From Axinella damicornis (lineage: Eukaryota > Porifera > Demospongiae > Axinellida > Axinellidae): 64,000 bases of DNA. Numbering within the stretch: the stretch's first letter is position 1; every line of letters begins with the position of its first letter. The notes under the pieces are model-generated. The model did not search any database, had not been told where the DNA came from, and was given only the letters and a program-made list of their open reading frames with translations. The stretch spans positions 868,001 to 932,000 of the forward strand of contig OZ007513.1 of assembly GCA_963931865.1 (NCBI GenBank). The letters run 5' to 3'. Positions 46,749 to 59,330 of the stretch are shown here, piece by piece. The position numbers and the translations under genes were made by a program.

Positions 46749-48311
46749 GCCCTAGAAAGCCATTGTTCATAATTGGGAAGCAATATATAGCAAGCCCAAC
46801 AATAGTTGATTTCCATACCACAAATTAGGCCGCAAAATGCAACCATCTTTCTTGTACGTATAATGTTTCGGCACAGAAAGAACTCTAATAGGCATAAATT
46901 GCAGTTTTGAAGTTCCACATGATTCCGTGACTTCAAGTGCATTTAATTACTCTTTCTGTAATTTGATAGGCCATCTCAAATTCCATGTGGGATGGCAAGA
47001 AGAAATGTAGCCAAATAGCAGACTCTCTCATAGGTGCTGTTAGGACAGGTGGCTTACACTGCCTCTTCCTCTTCTGGCGATAATCTGACAAGGGCTGCCT
47101 TGAACCTGTCTGCAGCGCCCGAACCGGGAGCAACCTTACTGCTTCTCCAACGAAACATCCCTACTCTAGACCTGATAGATAGACGTAAAGAGATAGTGGA
47201 CAAATAGATAGATTAGTGGACAAATAGATAGATTAGTGGACAAGTATAAATTAGTGGACAAAATTTAATAGTAGATATTAAGCAGCTAGGAAAATAGCTG
47301 GTTACAAGCCGTTGACATGGCAACAGTTTTTTCTTGAAGGTCCATGCTCACTCCTAATGAGCGAGACTTGACAGGTCTGCAATTCATACTACAGACCAAT
47401 CAAATGCTAGTATTCCTCACACGTGGGAGACTGGTCTACCAAAATAGATAGAGACAGGGATAGATAGATTATGGTCAACAGACAGTTCTCATGATATTCA
47501 GTGCATATTTTGGAGCCAGTACGGCAGTCACAATCTCACTGAATTGGCAACGGCTACCATACATGCATGACATGTTACAGTCACTGAATTGCTTGCTGAA
47601 CACACTGGCCATAACAAGTGACCTATCTAAAAGGGAATCCTTCCAATATACCATGTCATTACCTCATGGTCGCGTTCCCAGATCTTGTTTTCCGAGTTGG
47701 GTCTGGCAATGAGACTTGTAACAAAGCTGATGGCACGGAATAGCATCATACTCGGTATTGCTAAAACTATGATACCTAGTATCAAAACCAGCACGGTGGC
47801 CTCAAATGCACCCTTTAACCCCCGACTTGTGGATATACGTTGGCAATACCATAGGGTTAATTCCAGATCGCATTTATTGGGATAACCTGCATACCAGAAG
47901 AATAATGTTGTGTGTGTATGCTTGAAGCGCTTCTCGCCGTTCAAGATGCCAGAATTTATTCCTTTCATTTCTGCACATTTTAATCAAATGATTTTTGCAG
48001 TGTCACCCACGTACTTCTCAATAATGAGAGGATGATCAACCGATTGCCATGGACGGATAAATGTGGACATACAACATACCCAGCGATTGCACTATACTGA
48101 GGGAACAGATGGTGACTACCTGGTACAGCAGCTGTCATTAGGAACTCCCCTGTAAAACAAGACAATGTCAATACAATATGAACTTGTACTGCTGATATGG
48201 ATACTAGGCTAGTAGCTATATTGCATTTCTCACTCACTCAGATTTGGCTTGCGCAGTTCAATTGCAGCTGACACAGCCACTCCCGCTCAAAGATCAAAGT
48301 CCGCCTGGTTC
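46749..48311. other. Between the channel gene and the Kunitz gene
   Basis: It should hold the missing first exon(s) of the CatSper4-like gene; none could be proved. A partial TAGCC-type inverted repeat (GTTCCCAGATCTTG... GGGTCTGGCAATGAGACT) lies at 47670-47716, and short GATAGATTAGTGGACAAATA repeats at 47197-47250. Confidence 0.45.
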
Positions 48312-48323
48312 TGCGCATGCGCA
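48312..48323. promoter_or_regulatory. NRF-1-type palindrome
   Basis: TGCGCATGCGCA, a perfect match to the animal NRF-1 site (YGCGCAYGCGCR). It overlaps the ATG of the candidate first exon and lies between two gene bodies on opposite strands, so it may mark a shared promoter. That role is inference. Confidence 0.5.
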
Positions 48324-48474
48324 ATTGCGGTACATGCGATAACACTAATGAAGAGTTGTTAGAATGCAGTTACAACTCACATCTCAGCAAGATCGGATGC
48401 TCTGACCTGCGGATAGAAGAACGGGAAGAAAACCGCCTTCACTGCATTGTTCAGTTTGCAAACGACCAGCAAGG
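48317..48474 (+). CDS. Candidate first exon of a plus-strand gene
   Basis: An open frame from ATG, 52 codons, to CAAG followed by the good donor GTACGT. It is Cys- and Glu-rich (N-C-G-T-C-D-N, then L-L-E-C-S-Y-N-S-H, then G-C-S-D-L-R). The L-L-E-C-S pattern recalls the end of an SRCR domain, but the match is too short to claim. Spliced to 49732 it would read a frame other than the Kunitz frame and end 17 codons later, so its relation to the Kunitz exon is open. Confidence 0.4.
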
Positions 48475-49731
48475 TACGTACGCGCGTGTGTGTGTTTTTA
48501 CAAGACCGTTGATTTCGCATGTTCACTAAAGATAACATGTTTGTATCGCTGCGTTAGCTAATGAGATTAGCGTGCGGGTAATGACATTTGGGCTCAGCTG
48601 CTCCGGCTTCGAGCTCTTGAAGCTAGCCTAAACATAGATCGCGGGTTGATTTGTTAGGCTGTAGACCGGCACGTAGTGTCTTGTGTTTGTCGTGTATAAA
48701 ATGCGAAAACCTACAAGACAAAGAAAGTACACAGGGTGGTGCATTTCCGAGTTGAAGCTCTCCGCTGCGACGGGGGATATCCTGGAGTTGACTCATGTTT
48801 CGGGCTGACAAGATGGTCGCATTGGACTTATGACAGCACCTGGATTTCTGGCGCGTGTTTCGGAGTTTGTAACGTGGAAGATGTGTGCTAGAAAGAGTCT
48901 TTTGAGTTAGAAAATAAAGGTATACAAGTACGCTAGAGAACAGATGGCACAGAGCTTTGTTAATATTTTGTGGTTATGTCTCGGGTTTCACCGTGATGGC
49001 TGTCAATCAGCTGCACGGTGTACAACTCGATAACTGTGACAAATTGACACTCAGTTAACGGACAAGAAAACGGTTTGATGACCGTTTGTGTATGGCTTTG
49101 TGCTGTTTTCTGCATTGTACAATGTGTGCTGTACAAATTTCATGTGCTCTAGTTCTCATTACCAACGAGGAAGGAATCTGTAGTTGTACAGGCTATTAGC
49201 TCATTTGTGTAAAAGTTATACATTTTTTTACCTCCAAGCCCTTTCAGCCTAGCCTTGAACTTTTGGTTGACTATAGACCCATTGCAGCTGATGTCATCAT
49301 TTCGAGAATATGAACGAGTACACCAACATGGCAGCTCTTTCCGTTTTGGAGATGTATATATAGCACCTGTGGTGATGTCGGCGAATGCAATGGTGCACTA
49401 ACAATACTTCTAGTATGTGTTGAATCGAACGAAATGCAATTGATATGTAGGCTATGGTGGCTATATAAACGCTTGTCGGTGATGCAGGGCATGTTTTGAC
49501 AGATACTGCATACAAGGCCAATTTATATCATGGTACACCAAGATGGCGGCAGAAGTATAGTATGCGGAAATGCTGCGAAAAAGTGATGGAAGTGCAATGG
49601 GTCTATTAGTGATACTACCCTGAGTGGCCTAGATGTACTCGTGCTTGGTGCCCAATCAGCTCCTCTGCCGTTAGAGTGATCCTGCCTCAGTTTGTGCAGA
49701 TGCTGAGCTGTATCTCTCTCCCTCTCTTTAG

Positions 49732-50053
49732 GATGTGTGCTCCAACTCAACTGTACCATCCTAGTAAACACAAGTGGAGAAGAATGAAGAAGTGTGGATT
49801 GCAGTTATGGATACTGGAACACGCTCGACACATACTGACCGTCACCACCATATGCTACTGTTTGTGCCCAGTTGCTGCCGGGCTTTCAGAGCGCTGCTTT
49901 CCGGGCCGCACTAATTGTGGTATCGGAAAACCGCTATTCTTTTACAGTAACTTCACCAGATTGTGTTACGGGACGGTGAGCTGGACCAGCTGTGGGGATA
50001 ATGGGTTCTCAACCAGGGAGGAGTGCAAAACAGCTTGCGAAGGGAATGGTGCA
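49732..50053 (+). CDS. Kunitz-type domain exon with signal-like leader
   Basis: An acceptor (CTCTTTAG, 49724-49731) and a donor (GTGAGTG after 50053) bound an exon whose ATG lies at 49733; a second ATG at 49784 precedes a hydrophobic stretch (I-L-T-V-T-T-I-C-Y-C-L-C-P-V-A-A-G) that would act as signal peptide. Then six Cys appear with spacing 6-15-8-10-3. The 15 between Cys2 and Cys3 and the 3 between Cys5 and Cys6 are Kunitz/BPTI values; the others deviate. The sequence C-G-I-G-K-P-L-F-F-Y-S-N-F-T fits the family core. Known: Kunitz domains usually inhibit serine proteases. The exon ends in phase 1, as Kunitz exons normally do. Downstream exons of the same phase occur at 62614 and 63781. Confidence 0.78.
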
Positions 50054-50285
50054 GGTGAGTGAGGTCATCTTTGTGGGTCATGTGACCTTGTCATGTGACC
50101 ACGTCCCCGGGCCATTCCCAAGTGGACATGTTCTCATGCAAGGTGTTGGGTAGGGCCCTAGGGTCGGACTCTGAATGCTATATAAGTGCCTCATCAGGAT
50201 AAAATTATAGGCCACACAATGTGGATTGTGCACTGTATACTAAAATGAATTGGGTATCAGTCAACAATTTAAATTATACCCTGTT

Positions 50286-50898
50286 TTCGAGGGGCAACCG
50301 CACTCCTGGTAGCCGCCGTTAAACGGTAGCACAGGCTAAGCGTGGCAGTTCGTTCCAATTATCACATGAGTACCATGATAGCTATATATATATAGGGAAG
50401 ATCAGAAATGACTTAGAGAAGTAGCCGCGTTTCAACCCCTCGCCGTAGCGCGAACGGTATTGCAATTCGTTCCAATTAACGCACATGCCACGTGGCAACC
50501 ACGCTCAGTCGATCGAGAGCAATGACGACCAAAGGAAGACAGCACTCACAACTTAGCCAACACGGTGAGTTTCGGCATGTAAGCGTCAGTGAACGACAGT
50601 GATCACGGCCGTGTGGCCAGAATCTTTGTGTCGGGGCTTCGTAAGACTGTACTGGCAACCAACGTCGAAGAGAGCGATCGAGCAATGGTGGCCGACGGCA
50701 CGACAAAAGCGCTTGTATCTCCGCCACCAAGGTGAGTTTCAGCACAATTATTTTGTGGTTGTGTCACTGCATCATAGCGATCACGACGGTGTAGTCAGAA
50801 TCTTTGTAGGCCATTCCGAAGTAGTCAAACGTTTATTATTTACATTCATTAATTAATTATTTATTTACGCGGCACAATTTTTCCTATACCAGGAGTGT
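50286..50898. repeat. Dispersed repeat A, inverted copy
   Basis: Opposite-orientation partner of 8596-9095, from GAGGGGCAACCGCACTCCTG to ATACCAGGAGTGTAA. Slightly longer because of an extra internal segment repeat. Confidence 0.8.
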
Positions 50899-51048
50899 AA
50901 TGAGCCATTTCAATGGTCAAAAGTATAGGGTGTATTGTGAGAAATATTGGTCAACTAGACAGCTAACCTGAGGCACTGTGGTGGGTAAATTATGATGCGT
51001 TTATTGTCTGTACTCCTGGTTGGTCCACATTCAGTACTGGCGCTGGAA

Positions 51049-51246
51049 GTAGCTTCCTTCCCAGGCCAGGCCTTCGCCACCTCTGGTCTTTGATCGTTTG
51101 CAGTACATGTGTGCGAGTACAGATGGGGAAGTCCTCTCTGAATTTGCACAAGCCTGAGAACGAGCCCCCTCTGTATTTGCATACTGCAAGCGATCAAAGA
51201 CTGGAGGCCTCGTAACGAGGCTGGAGGCCTCGTAACGAGGCCAGCT
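51049..51246. mobile_element. Degraded TAGCC-family inverted repeat
   Basis: GTAGCTTCCTTCCCAGGCC at left; the right side has GGCCTCGTAACGAGGC repeated twice, then CAGCTAC. Inner arms match (TCTTTGATCG and CGATCAAAGA). No target duplication. Confidence 0.6.
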
Positions 51247-51299
51247 ACAAGTGAACGAATAGTTCACTTGTACACCTCCAAATTTAAACTTGTTTATTT

Positions 51300-54200
51300 A
51301 CGCCTGGTTGCAGGCGGTTGGTGGCAGCAGTCATTGATGCCTATGCAACAGCATGTCTCCAGTACTGTACCAGTAGCTGAGTGCTTTATTCACCTTGGTA
51401 TTGCAGCCCATCGCTGAGCTACCTCCACCTCATTGCTACTTCATTGTATTCCACATCGTTATGAAGACCTGTTAGCCTAGCAACGTGCCATATACTCCTC
51501 CGAGAAGAGCATTCCACTAGCATGATATGGATTTCAGTAGCTATGTTGGGTATGCTGTAGAGCGCCCTCAAGCTTCCTGAACTGAAATGCTATGCTAGGA
51601 GAATGTCGCTAATTGCTGGACTGGAATAGGGACTGGAATGGTGTGAGTGGACTGCTGAATTTTTATGTATAGCTCACGGCACCCATTTTGTATTTCTTAT
51701 TTCGTCCCTTTCCTTTAACCCCTTAAGAATTCGAGGAGGACGCCTGAACTCGATTGCTATGAGAACACGTTTTTAGCCACATTCCATTCCACTATTCCAG
51801 TGCAGCAATTTAGAGACATCCTGTCAGCATTCCTGTGTTACAAATGTACTGAGGTTTTCAGGTTACTTGTCCAAGGTTCTGCGCTTGCGTGTATATGGAA
51901 GCAACCTTTTACTCTTGAAGTCTATTACTTGGAGCTTGCTCACAGGCAGGATTCCTACAGCCATAGGCAATGTAGATGGTGAATGTGCCCACAGATATCT
52001 GACAAGCAACCTGAAATTCTCAGTGCAGGTGGTCAGAGCCTAATCTGAGGTACAATCTATGATTACTATAATCATACTTCAGTTGTACCTGTAAACAGTT
52101 TGTGAGAGCACAGTTACAACTGTTGGGATATTGTAGTACTATGCTCCACAATGTGGGCCACAAGATTGTCCTCAAAGCATTGTTAGGGTGTACTTATTAC
52201 TGCACAATGTGCTTGGTGATGTAACTCTACCGTGTGGAATGTGCTCAAGAATGGTCATCAACATTCTGTGTAATAATCTTTAGACCAACCCCTTTCAAGG
52301 ACAGGAAGAGTCTTGTTACAGAAGGTGTTTGTTTGTGATGTAACTTGAACGCTGTGAGACGTGCAGCACGCGTTACAAGTCTGCTAATCAATGTCCGCAT
52401 AGTACGTGCGTTCATCTTCAAGCTGCACTCCTGAACGTGGAGAGAAGGGTCTGCATGGGTGAGGCATACGAGTTGGCAAACCGATTGTTGATCATTGTCA
52501 CTTAACCACACTCTACACTATATGTCGGGGGGAAGTATTGGTGGAGTCGGTGCTAGCAGAGAGCATGAGATTCCTCCTCCCAGAATGCTTTTTTTGTGTT
52601 TAGTTTGTGTTTTGTGATGTGGTTTATTTTGGCAGCAGAGGACGAATATCAGTATTAACCTGACATGAGCGTTCTAACTCCAACAGTTGTGCATGGCATC
52701 CATTGATTGGCACACTACTAGTGTAGATGTATAAATGGTGTATGTGGAGCTGACTTATGATATAGTCGGTTTCCATGAAATCTCCACTTGTATGTGTGTA
52801 CTTCAGTGTGTTAATTGTTGGACACTTCCAGTGAGTAGCATTGGCTGACCACTGTGCTGTGGTATCCATCTGTTGACAGAGGACAAAGAAACGCGCAGAA
52901 GTTCTGTGTACGCTTGTGGCCTGCCCTCTGTGACTCTGCTGAAATCCGCTGTAGGAGGCATTCCTCCAGAGCTGAGTCCCATGGCAACTATCTCCATGGC
53001 AACTGTTGTGACAATACATGGTTTTTTTGAGGAGGAAGAATAATTATGATTGTAGGGGTGACCCCGATCATACCTGCTAGTGCAACACTTGCGCTGCCAT
53101 ACTGTGTAACGTGTACACTTTTTCAGTTTGGGTATATATAAGTGATGTTTGAGCTGAAATCTTGGTCCATATCTAATGAATACATACATGTACTAGCAAT
53201 CTAAGAGAGGTGAGCAATGAATAATTATCTCTTTGAATATTCATAGCCTATTGCTTGAGTGAAACTGTTACATGACCTGTATGTACAGTGCAAGGGGTAA
53301 CTAGGCAATAATCACTTGTGGTCAGGCAATAAACATTTGAGGTTTCAGTAAGGATATGCTCCATACTCCAGAGGAGATTAGACACATGCCAGTTGTGACG
53401 CTCCATTAGGTGAAACTAAAACACTAAGCTATAACCCATTACTGCCAAAACTAGGCACAGGTGGTGTACGTCACAGTACGCTTGTTTGCGGACCCCATGC
53501 CCAGCCGTCCCCGCAATGGTGTTGGAGCAAAGGATACGGTGTCTTTATGGCCATTGGTCTGGGAGGGATCTCGCCAGTGTAAAGGTGCGGCGGAAGCACC
53601 TTGACTTTGACGTTGTGTGGCAGTGTTTCTGCTTAATGCTCTGTGGGATATGCTCCTATGCTCTCATCCAATGAAACCTATTAGAGATGATGTAATGTGT
53701 GTGTGGTACTTATAACAAGTAAGTGTTAAGCTGTTGACATGCTACAAACACACAAACACAAACAAGCTGCGTACACCAGCAGACATAGATCTCAGCCTGT
53801 GATTAATAATTACATGCCTGGCTTTGGACAGCTGCCTCTTGTTTGGGGTAAGTGTGGGCTGCAAATAGACCAGGTATTGTTCATTGTTGCCATTATACTC
53901 TCTGAATATCACTATTGCTGTTCCATACAATACAAATGACTTGAGTAGAGGTATGCTTTCATCCGAGCACCTTGAGCTTCGCATGTCATTGTGCACCAGC
54001 GAATCCAACTCGCGTGAAACTGTGAGACTAGCCAGCTAGCTAGGGAAGCATAGCGTGGAGTGAGTAAGCTTAGCTGCCCTTCCATATTTGGTTATTACTA
54101 AATTTAGCATCTGGCCACGTTTGAATTTCGCCATCCATATTAGTCACATATTCTCCCTCGCCGGTTGATGGCTCAATAGTGTACTCCTTCCCTCCTGCGG

Positions 54201-54720
54201 CCTTGTGTCGGGAAGATAGGTGCGGCCTAGGCTATTTGCTAAGTATCGTTTCTCAGCAGCTTTAAATTAATGCGTACATAAATGGTTCCAGCTCCCGCCA
54301 GTGACCTCAGCATTGCTTCCGTGGCAGTGGAGTGTTGGGTGTGTGGGAGGTATGCAGTCTGCTCAGGAAGCAGCTGCTTGGGATAGAATTTGAACTTGCT
54401 GGCCATCTGATAGTAGTAGATGAGACCATGTGGTCAGTTGTCCCCCCAAGTGAGGGGTTCCGGTCCTGTGGTCCAGGTTCAAAAGGTTGTCCATGTACAC
54501 ATTGCCCAAAATTTTTCTGATTTGGTACCGAGCTCCCTTCCTCATGTTTTTGGGGCCTGCGGCCGCGGACAATGCTGAACACCTCTGGGGGCCTGTTGAC
54601 ACCGCTGAACACCTCCCTGCCAGTCCAAAGGTGTAATGTAAGATTAACGGACTGTGAACAGTTGTGCAGATTGCCAGGTGGCCTCATTGGGCCTTGAAGG
54701 GCATAGCAACTGGTAATAAT
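51300..54720. other. Long stretch without a supported exon
   Basis: Contains several medium frames on both strands (for example 52624-53189 minus, 54307-54687 minus), none with a recognisable domain or consistent splice borders. If the Kunitz and proline-rich exons belong to one gene, this is intron. Confidence 0.4.
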
Positions 54721-54721
54721 A

Positions 54722-54780
54722 GTTGGTAACCTGGTTGCTAGGCTGGTTGCTAGGCTGGTTGCTAGGCTGGTTGCTAGGAG
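54722..54780. repeat. Four tandem CTGGTTGCTAGG units
   Basis: Exact 12-bp repeats. Each holds GTTGCTA, which resembles an RFX half site. Confidence 0.9.
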
Positions 54781-54797
54781 GCCTGATGGGGACTGGA

Positions 54798-54930
54798 CAA
54801 TGAGTCATCTCCAGTAATCGCCAGTAATTTTCAGTAATCTCCAGTAATCTTCAGTAATCTCACAGTTATCAGTAATCAGAAATCACCAGCATTCTCCAGT
54901 AATTTCTCCAGCATTGTCCAGTAACAGTAT
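54798..54930. repeat. CAGTAATCTC-type short tandem repeats
   Basis: Ten or more degenerate units of about 10-12 bp (CAGTAATCGC, CAGTAATTTT, CAGTAATCTC). Similar runs flank MITEs in the channel gene (44516-44545, 44859-44915). TAATC is also the core of K50 homeodomain sites. Confidence 0.8.
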
Positions 54931-55789
54931 TCTCCTGATCTATTAGGAGGCATAGCAACAGGTAACTGTTTCTGTGATGTGCTTGATTGTGGTAATTCCA
55001 ACATGGCTCTGTGAGTCGTGGGTTTGGAGCAAACAAACAGATTGTCACTTTGAACTTCTTTGTTGCAATGAGCTCAAGCATTTTGTTGACAGCCCAGCAG
55101 CCAACTGGAATAATTTTCTCTCGTGCCCCCTCCTTGTACAATTCACACACAGTAGTTTATCAGTGCCACCACAAAGCTTGCTGATTGGGTTCAATTGTAA
55201 GCCTCAAGGCCACAAATTGCTAGCAATTAGACAATTAGATAATTTTAGTTCATGCCTACAGCCAAAATATAGCACTGTGAGTGGTCAAATCTAACTGACT
55301 CTTTGTAGAAGTGTGGAGTTGATGTCTGAAATGCTATTTGCAGCCAGTGGTTGGACCTGTTGGGAAAGGGCTTCTTAGAACTGTGCAGTTGATGGCTGTA
55401 ATGCTAAGGCAGTGTTGAAGTGACTGTTGTCTGAGTGCATTATGGCGACAATAACTAGCAAAGAAGACGGAACTTGGATCGTGTAGTTTGTGCCAGCCAG
55501 GCATGTACCCACAACCGAAGGGGAACCGAATACATTTGCTTTGCCCATTGGAACATTGAAATCATAATCTTGCAGTGTGTGTTGTGTAACATTACGTAAC
55601 ATTGTGTAACACAAGTGCCTCCCTGTCTCTAGTAGCTGTAGGAGGAGATAGTTGTATGTAGCACGTGTAACCGTGTATGCCTGGGAAAGGGAACCTTGGG
55701 AACTTGATCTCCCTCCGTATAGTTGCGAAATCTGTCAATATTGTTCCGAGCAGCTCTGTATATGAATTGAATGTGCAAAACTACGAAAT

Positions 55790-57020
55790 GTTCGAGTTTC
55801 ACACCACAGGTAACTGAATCTAGGTAATGTTCACTTTAGCATGCTTGTGTGCCTAGCAACGTCCGTGGGGCATGCGCTGTGACGACACCTCTAGTTACTC
55901 TTTTGGAAATATTTAGCGCTATGTGGTATTGCGGGGATTTTGACCACTGTCTCTACAGAGCATAAATATGTTATGCAATGTTTACATAGCACTGTACAAC
56001 GTTCACAGTATGCAACATACTGCACAAGTCTTCAAGTTTCACACTGAGGGTAACTGAATCTAGATAATCGTCATTTTAGCACGTTTGTGTGTCTGAGCGA
56101 TGCCCGTAGGCATGAGCTCTGACGACATCTCCTTGGAAATATTTAACGCTATGTGGTATTATGGGGTATGTCGACGACTGTGTGTTACACAACGTTACAT
56201 AACACGAGGGTAACTGAATCTAGATAATAATCACTTTAGCATGTTTGTGTGTCTGAGCAATGTTCATGGGCATGAACTGTGACAACATCTCTCACTCTTG
56301 TGGAAATATTTAGCACTGCCTGGTATTATAGGGATCTTGAACCATGTATGATTCACAGCGCTGATATCACACAGTGTTCAAGTTTCACACTGAGGGTAAC
56401 TGAATCTAGATAGTGGTCACTTTAGCACGCTTGTGTGCCTGAGCCCATAGGCAGGCGTTCTGACGATGCTTCTTCATCACTCTTGTGGAAATATTTAGCA
56501 CTATGTGCTATTGTGGGGTATGTTGACGACTGTACGCAATGTTACATAGCACTGTGCAATAGTCATAACGTGCATCTTCTGATATCATGAAGAAGTCTTC
56601 AAGTTTCACACCGAGGGTAACTGAATCTAGATAATGGTCACTTTAGCATGCTTGTGTGTGCCTGAGCGACATCCATGTGTGTGAGCTCTGACGACATCTC
56701 TGGTTGAAATAGTTTGCACCATGTGGTATTGTGGGGGGTGTCGACAGCTGTCTCTGTGTAGCATAAACATGTTACACAACGTTACACTCGCACAAGGTCT
56801 TCAAGTTTCACACCACGGGTAACTGAATCTTGATAATAGCCGTCACTTTAGGACGCTTGTGTGCCTGAGGGATGCCCACGGATGTGAGCTCAGAGGACAT
56901 TTTTTGTTTGTCTTGTGGAAATATTTAACACTGTGTGGGATCTGGGCCCTGACTCTACAGAGCATAAACATGTTACACAATGTTACACAACGTTACACAA
57001 CATTGTACAACGTTCACCAC
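55790..57020. repeat. Degenerate satellite, about six units of 170-240 bp
   Basis: Each unit holds GGGTAACTGAATCTAGATAA, then CACTTTAGCATGCTTGTGTG, then GGAAATATTTAGCACTATGT. Units start near 55793, 56032, 56207, 56376, 56598 and 56802. Between them lie GTTACACAACGTTACA-type short repeats. Confidence 0.88.
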
Positions 57021-57296
57021 CTTGAGTGTCATATTAGGAACTCAGGAATTATCGGACAATAATTAGTGCTTTTGATTTGCAGTCTTTCTATCACACCCTG
57101 ATAATTGTTTTAGGCATTATGCCTGGAGGAGATTGATTGCAAGTGATCAAACCACGTTGCTAATAATGTTTACCAGCTACCATCCTTGTCCAAGATCTAA
57201 TTGCTGTTAAAAAGTTTCATAGTTTTTTGCCTTCAGTTTGAAGCTATGAATTGTCCGGTGATGCTGTTACTTAGTGAGTCCAGATCTGCTTACCCA

Positions 57297-57323
57297 GCCT
57301 CATTCCCATGCTCGTTCCCATGC

Positions 57324-57370
<47 letters not shown>

Positions 57371-57412
57371 ACTGCGAGCATGGGGGAGCCTGGGACTCAG
57401 GTGACCAGACCC
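57297..57412. mobile_element. TAGCC-type inverted repeat around a poly-C tract
   Basis: CAGCCTCATTCCCATGCTCG at left and CGAGCATGGGGGAGCCTGGG at right, with about 43 C between (57326-57368). Confidence 0.6.
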
Positions 57413-58464
57413 TCCCTGTACCTTGGAATGCCTTTCATTAGGTGGTCCTGACTATCCTAATGAGCTACAGATTTGTTCCCTAATCTAATTACTGTTGAAT
57501 ATTTTCACCCATTAGCGGTAACTTGCATAAAGGATGACAGAAATTCCAGCGGCCGTAAATGGTCAAAGTTAAACTCAGCTGCATGTTCGGTACTCAGTAC
57601 TCTCTGTGCTTTTTCCGAATAGTATAGAACCAGTGGAAATCTCACGAGCAGAGATTGTCTTCTGTCGTCGCCAAGATCGCTAAAAACTTTCTTCGAGTGC
57701 CCCCTCTTGGCACCTCCAGTCTCTGGGACTTTTACGAAGGGCACGGAAGCCTCCATTGTAGGGCACCAGAATGGACCTGGGAATCAGGCAGTCAACTTGT
57801 CCTTTGATCTCGAAATGGTGACTAGTAGTGATCACTCTTTCAGATAGCTAGCTGACCTGAGGAGCCGGCCTGAGGAGGAGTAGCCGGTTACTAACTTCTT
57901 TCTGACAGTGTCTGTACTCCTAGCAGGCATGGTATGTCCGCCTTGTACCACATTTGATCGGCCACGCAGCTACATGTACACATGTTTGGTACGGCTGAAG
58001 AGAGGGTGTTGGCTGTGACGGGTATGCAGCATGATTCATTGATCAGTAGAAATTTATCAGCTAGATCCTCAACATCCAATCTCTTCAGCCAAAAACTGTA
58101 GGTGTGTTACGGCAGAGGAACTGTTTAGTGAAAGTAGTATTTGATTGCAGAAACTTATCATTAATCAATGCAGTAACATTTTGATCCCGAGGATCTTCTT
58201 GAGGCTAATATAGCACTACAAGTTAGTACATGCATACGCAAGAACGGCTACTTAAATACGAAACTTGTATTTCTGCACTTTCCTGAAGAGAAGATCCCTC
58301 AGGATCAACTGCATTGTTTGATGAAGTTTGAGCAATCTAAGACTGTTCACTGAATGGTGTCTTCATCATACACATAGCCATTACGCTGATAAAGCAAACG
58401 AGCAGGATTGTTCAGTGGTCTGCTGGCCAGAGACATTGTTGAAGAGCTGACTAGGCTTGAACAG

Positions 58465-58612
58465 GTGCGGAACAGGTGTGGAAGTGGTGCGGAACAGGTG
58501 CGGGACTGGTGCGGGACTGGTGTGGAACAGGTGCGGGACTGGTGTGGAACAGGTGCGGGACTGGTGTGGAACAGGTGCGGGACTGGTGTGGAACAGGTGC
58601 GGGACTGGCTGG
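58465..58612. repeat. 22-24-bp minisatellite, about six copies
   Basis: Unit GTGCGGGACTGGTGTGGAAC plus AG. The plus-strand frame around it (58408-58686) stays open and its non-repeat ends (L-L-A-R-D-I-V-E-E-L, then L-P-D-L-S-D-L-E-Q-M) look protein-like, so it might be a repeat-expanded exon. No family is recognised. Confidence 0.7.
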
Positions 58613-58916
58613 GAGACTACAAAGACACCTGGAGTTGCCCTCTGCCAGACTTGTCTGACCTGGAACAGATGATCTTGCTCTTGTGAAAACAGCTGGATAT
58701 CACCAGCAGTGGAGCTAGTGGCTGGGGACCTTCAAGGATGTTGATATGTAAACCATCTTCCCCTACAAAGGGTTTGAGGAACTTTGACAGAATCCATTTA
58801 TAGTGGCTAATTCGAGAGTGGTGGTATGTAGCCGGTGGCTGGCTTTGGGTAGCCATGGCTTTGGTTATTAATTACTGCTAATAGTTACCTTGGCAACACA
58901 CTACTAGGAGAGATAG

Positions 58917-59330
58917 TAGCCTCATTCCCAGGCCCATTTACGCATTACACGCCAAACACGGAAGTGGGCCTGGTGACACTTGGCAAAATTCCAGTATGTG
59001 CTGAGCTCAGCAGTCTTGATTTCGGGTAGGCAAATCACGTTCGTCCATTGCCAATTATTGCATAGTAATTACATTCTTTACCCCGTGAAAAGTGTAGCCG
59101 TTTGATAAAAACTGCTGTTCTAATCTTCAAGACTCCCCTCTGGTCACTCCTTGGCAAGGACTTTCCACTTAGCCATCACCAACAGCTACCTTCCACGTGA
59201 TTTCGAATGCTTCCAAGTAAGTAGTGTAATCGCTTATGCAGTTATGCTGACTGTGCACACATACGGGAATTTTGCCAAGTGTCACCAGGCCCTCTTCCGC
59301 GTTCCGCATGTGGGCCTGGGTACGAGGCTA
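58917..59330. mobile_element. TAGCC-family MITE with perfect 9-bp duplication
   Basis: TAGCCTCATTCCCAGGCCC to GGGCCTGGGTACGAGGCTA. GAGAGATAG flanks both sides (58908-58916, 59331-59339). Subterminal inverted arms include GTGTCACCAGGCC. Confidence 0.88.

Noticed and set aside
47627..47968. Possible membrane exon of the channel gene (hydrophobic minus-strand frame)
   Set aside because: Part of it is a TAGCC-type inverted repeat, and no phase-matched splice links it to 45661.
52245..53189. Overlapping minus-strand frames
   Set aside because: No domain, no splice consensus at useful positions, composition like the surrounding spacer.
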